A DNA stretch of 64,000 bases from Flavobacteriaceae bacterium (GTDB taxonomy: Bacteria > Bacteroidota > Bacteroidia > Flavobacteriales > Flavobacteriaceae): the NCBI GenBank assembly GCA_029243385.1, contig JAQWSC010000002.1:91734-155733 (forward strand), read 5' to 3'. A program made the translations under genes and the position numbers. The notes beneath the pieces are model-generated. The model made no database searches, was not told where the DNA came from, and was given only the letters and a program-made list of their open reading frames with translations. Below, in pieces: positions 61,228-64,000 of the stretch (positions are counted from its first letter, which is position 1; each line of letters opens with the position of its first letter).

Positions 61228-63636
61228 ATGAAGATTTCTTACAACTGGCTTAAACAGTTTATTAATATTGAATGGGACGCCGAAAAGGCGGGAAATTTAT
61301 TGACCGACTTAGGATTGGAGGTAGAAGGAATAGAAACTTATGAAAGTCTTAAAGGAGGCCTTCAAGGTGTAGTAGTAGGAAAAGTTCTCAGCTGTAAAAA
61401 ACACGACAACGCTGACAAACTTAAAGTCACTACTGTTGATATAGGAACTGAAAATCACGTTCAAATTGTGTGCGGAGCTCCCAATGTATCCAAAGGACAA
61501 ACAGTCGCTGTGGCTGCCGTAGGAACAACGCTCTACGATGAAAATGGAAGTCCTTGGAAAATTAAAAAAAGTAAAATACGTGGCGTAGAAAGTTTGGGAA
61601 TGATTTGTGCAGAAGACGAATTGGGGCTAGGAACTTCTCACGATGGAATATTGGTCTTGGACGATACATTATCAGCAGGAACACCGTGTGCTGAAGTTTT
61701 TGAAATCGAAACAGATGCTGTCTTTGATATTGGGCTCACTCCCAATCGATCAGATGCTATGAGTCATTTTGGCGTTGCCAGAGACTTAAGAGCTGGATTG
61801 CTTCAACAAGACCTACAATTGGAGCTCATTACGCCTCCTATCAGTAGTTTTCATGTAGAAGACAGAAGCTTAAAGTTCAAAATAAAAGTTGAGGATAAAA
61901 ATTTAGCGCCCAGATACTGTGGAGTAAGTCTATCAGGTATTACTATTTCAGAATCCCCATCTTGGTTAAAAAATAGATTGAAAGCTATAGGAATCAATCC
62001 GAAAAATAATGTTGTCGATGCCACCAATTATGTAATGCACGAATTGGGGCAACCGCTTCATGCGTTCGATGCCAACAAATTATCCTCACAAGAAATTCAT
62101 GTAAAAACCCTTCCTTCTGGAACAAAATTTACTACTCTTGATGGAGTCGAAAGAGAACTTCACGAAGATGATTTAATGATCTGCTCCGATGATCGACCCT
62201 TGTGTATTGCTGGAGTTCTCGGTGGAATGGATTCGGGTGTAACAGAAAACACCTCGCAAGTTTTTCTTGAAAGTGCCTATTTCAATCCTGTTTCTATTCG
62301 AAAAACAGCCAAAAGACACTCCATCAACACAGACGCCTCTTTTCGATTTGAAAGAGGAATCGACATTGAACTTACAGAATATGCGTTGAAACGTGCAGCT
62401 ATATTGATTAATCAATTGGCGGGGGGAACCATAACCAGTGACGTTATTGATGAATACACTGTTAAGTTTGAAGAAACACAAGTGGTTTTAAACTTTGATA
62501 AAATCACCAAAATGATTGGACAAGAAATCCCAAGAGAAACCATCAAATCTATTTTGACCTCTTTGGATATAAAAATTAATAATGTTACCGAAGCCGGTAT
62601 CGGCGTAATTGTCCCTTCTTACCGAGTCGATGTTACTAGAGAAGCAGATTTGGTAGAGGAAATTTTGCGAGTTTATGGATACAACAATATTGAGTTTTCA
62701 AAAAAAATAGCGACTTCGCTTATATTTTCTGATAAAATCAACTTGCATCAAATTGAAAATCGAATGGCTGATCAATTGATCTCTCAGGGATTTTTTGAGA
62801 TGATGAACAACTCATTAACCACTCCCGACCACAACAAAGAAGTAGCGGAAATGGTAACGATGCTCAACCCATTGAGCCAAGATTTGTCTGTAATGCGAAC
62901 TTCCCTCCTATTTCAATCATTGGAATCCATCGCTTATAATTTGAATAGAAAGCAACAAGATTGTAAGTTTTTTGAATTTGGAAAAACATATTTCCCCGCC
63001 CAAGAAGGATACACAGAGCACAAACATTTGGTGCTGGCCATTACTGGAAACCAAACAGCAGAAACTTGGACTCAAGAAAAGCTAAAAAGCAATTTCTTTT
63101 ATTTGAAAGGAGTTGTAGAAGCATTGTTGGTTCGATTGGGGATTCGATGTAAAGAACAGCCCACGAATTCCAAGGAGTTTTCAGAAGGAATTGATTTTGT
63201 TTACAATAAAAAAATAATTGCTTCATTGGGATTAGTAGCTTCTCACTTGACGAATCCATTAGGGATAACTCAGCAAACCTTATTTGCTGATTTGCAATGG
63301 GATGTGGTCATTGAGGCCTTAAAACACACTAAGACAAAATTCAAACACATTCCTAAAAACCCCGCTGTTCGAAGAGATTTTGCACTGCTTTTAGACAAAG
63401 AAATAGCTTATAAGGACTTATACGATACTGCATATAAAACAGAACGCAATCTTCTAAAAAGTGTTTCCCTATTTGACGTTTACGAGGGGGAAAGCCTTCC
63501 AGAAAACAAAAAATCGTATGCGTTAAGCTTTACACTTCAGGATCAGAACAAAACCCTAACCGACAAGCAAGTTGATAAGGTCATGAATAGCATTCAGTCA
63601 GAATTTGAAAAATCTTTTGGAGCACAACTCCGTTAG
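61228..63636 (+). CDS. pheT: Phenylalanine--tRNA ligase beta subunit
   Basis: PheT forms the alpha2-beta2 phenylalanyl-tRNA synthetase with PheS and carries the editing and tRNA-binding domains. The 802-residue protein has the N-terminal MKISYNWLKQFINIEWDAEK, the tRNA-binding EMAP-like CGAPNVSKGQTVAVA, the B3/B4 editing region (VVDATNYVMHELGQPLHAFD), B5 and the C-terminal anticodon-binding FDX-ACB domain (AVRRDFALLLDKEIAYKDLY). pheS is not in the window, so the two subunits are unlinked here. The DUF2007 gene follows by 16 nt. Confidence 0.97.
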   Translation: MKISYNWLKQFINIEWDAEKAGNLLTDLGLEVEGIETYESLKGGLQGVVVGKVLSCKKHDNADKLKVTTVDIGTENHVQIVCGAPNVSKGQTVAVAAVGTTLYDENGSPWKIKKSKIRGVESLGMICAEDELGLGTSHDGILVLDDTLSAGTPCAEVFEIETDAVFDIGLTPNRSDAMSHFGVARDLRAGLLQQDLQLELITPPISSFHVEDRSLKFKIKVEDKNLAPRYCGVSLSGITISESPSWLKNRLKAIGINPKNNVVDATNYVMHELGQPLHAFDANKLSSQEIHVKTLPSGTKFTTLDGVERELHEDDLMICSDDRPLCIAGVLGGMDSGVTENTSQVFLESAYFNPVSIRKTAKRHSINTDASFRFERGIDIELTEYALKRAAILINQLAGGTITSDVIDEYTVKFEETQVVLNFDKITKMIGQEIPRETIKSILTSLDIKINNVTEAGIGVIVPSYRVDVTREADLVEEILRVYGYNNIEFSKKIATSLIFSDKINLHQIENRMADQLISQGFFEMMNNSLTTPDHNKEVAEMVTMLNPLSQDLSVMRTSLLFQSLESIAYNLNRKQQDCKFFEFGKTYFPAQEGYTEHKHLVLAITGNQTAETWTQEKLKSNFFYLKGVVEALLVRLGIRCKEQPTNSKEFSEGIDFVYNKKIIASLGLVASHLTNPLGITQQTLFADLQWDVVIEALKHTKTKFKHIPKNPAVRRDFALLLDKEIAYKDLYDTAYKTERNLLKSVSLFDVYEGESLPENKKSYALSFTLQDQNKTLTDKQVDKVMNSIQSEFEKSFGAQLR

Positions 63637-63652
63637 CTTAAACAAACACAAT

Positions 63653-63868
63653 ATGTCCACTCCCAAATTTAGTCTCGTTTTCACAGGAAACATGATGGAT
63701 GTCCTAAAGATCGTTGAAGCTTTAGAAGTAAAGGATATTCACCCCATTATTAAAGACGAATCAGAATCTGCTCGTTTGGCGGGTTTTGGATCGCACTCAC
63801 AACTGCAACAAGTTTGGGTGCATGAAGATGAATACGAAACAACTAAGAAGCTTATTGAAGCTTTATAG
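63653..63868 (+). CDS. DUF2007-family small protein
   Basis: A 71-residue protein of the DUF2007 family, called putative signal-transducing in databases. It shows the family pattern of FTGNMMDVLKIVEALEVKDI, HPIIKDESESARLAGFG and a C-terminal VWVHEDEYETTKKLIEAL. Function is not established. The ATG at 63653 is chosen because upstream codons lie inside pheT and do not match the family. Its stop overlaps the end of the convergent PhzF-like gene by 3 bases. Confidence 0.85.
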   Translation: MSTPKFSLVFTGNMMDVLKIVEALEVKDIHPIIKDESESARLAGFGSHSQLQQVWVHEDEYETTKKLIEAL

Positions 63869-64000
63869 AAAAATTTCTCCTTTCAAATACGGAACGGCTT
63901 TTCCGCTGATAGCAACACGTTTTCCCAAATCCTGACACTCCAAATACCCTCCTCTTTTGGACAATTGTCGAGCAAATAATTGTTTGGTACCGAGTTTGTT
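63863..64000 (-). CDS. PhzF-family protein C-terminus (partial)
   Basis: The last 45 codons of a minus-strand frame, open from the window edge, end with TAA (63865-63863). They read KLGTKQLFARQLSKRGGYLE and then RVAISGKAVPYLKGEIF, which matches the C-terminus of PhzF isomerase-like proteins (SxRGG and ISGxAV). PhzF enzymes isomerise DHHA in phenazine makers, but most homologues have unknown substrates. The catalytic Glu lies outside the window. It is convergent with DUF2007 and its last bases overlap that gene. Confidence 0.75.
   Translation of the reverse strand, partial: NKLGTKQLFARQLSKRGGYLECQDLGKRVAISGKAVPYLKGEIFL

Overview
The window comes from a member of the Bacteroidota, most probably a Flavobacteriia/Flavobacteriaceae-type bacterium. 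The evidence is an LpxC-FabZ fusion, a type IX secretion (type B sorting) protein, a fused 2-oxoacid dehydrogenase E1, DUF4369/TlpA and OmpA-type lipoproteins, A+T-rich DNA, almost no Shine-Dalgarno sequences, and several matches to the Bacteroidota promoter (TTG/TTTG, about 19-21 nt, TAnnTTTG). It is a dense chromosomal core region. I see no rRNA, tRNA, CRISPR array, insertion sequence, phage gene or integron.

Layout. 1-5460 (+): an envelope/central-metabolism operon (lpxD end, lpxC-fabZ, lpxA, efp, sucD, fabG, an SPFH protein) closed by a strong terminator. 5504-6618 (-): a helix-hairpin-helix-like membrane protein and an OmpA-domain protein. 6795-13948 (+): a complete histidine operon, hisGDCBHAF(IE), behind a leader peptide with three His codons and an attenuator. 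14002-16567: MscS channel, DUF2461 protein, a small conserved protein, and what looks like the broken N-terminus of an AsmA-like gene. 16633-19921 (-): ald, an IPNS-like oxygenase, a SUI1/YciH factor and a nucleoside phosphorylase. 20108-22482 (+): a short acyl-CoA ligase and an unusual thiolase. 22469-35349: ung, mutS2, DCC protein, DAACS symporter, aroC, a large FAD/Fe-S oxidoreductase, a TlpA-like lipoprotein, rhomboid, a lipid A-type acyltransferase and glmM. 35417-46600 (+): acpH-like, ggt, uvrA, a LOG protein, a catalytically dead M1-peptidase-like outer-membrane protein and fused E1. 46602-54886: holA, an orphan HsdR-N nuclease-fold protein, GT2, OmpA lipoprotein, DEAD-box helicase, TsaC/Sua5-like, uvrD/pcrA. 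54981-58967 (-): a 1328-residue secreted T9SS protein with seven internal repeats. 59071-64000: recG, pheT, a DUF2007 protein and the end of a PhzF-like gene.

How genes work together. The first operon supplies early lipid A steps and fatty-acid elongation; the acyltransferase at 33081 would act later in lipid A acylation and GlmM makes GlcN-1-P for UDP-GlcNAc, the precursor of both peptidoglycan and lipid A. The his operon encodes all enzymes from PRPP to histidinol oxidation. ung, mutS2, uvrA, uvrD/pcrA and recG are scattered DNA-repair genes, not one operon.

I did not find a convincing undescribed multi-gene system. The observations most worth checking are: the His-codon attenuator; the ligase/thiolase pair, whose thiolase lacks two of four canonical catalytic residues; the Walker B Asp-to-Tyr change in the second ATPase of UvrA; the dead M1 peptidase joined to a beta-rich C-terminus; and the truncated AsmA gene. 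Many start codons were moved downstream from the longest ORF, using family N-termini and promoter positions; these choices are inferences.
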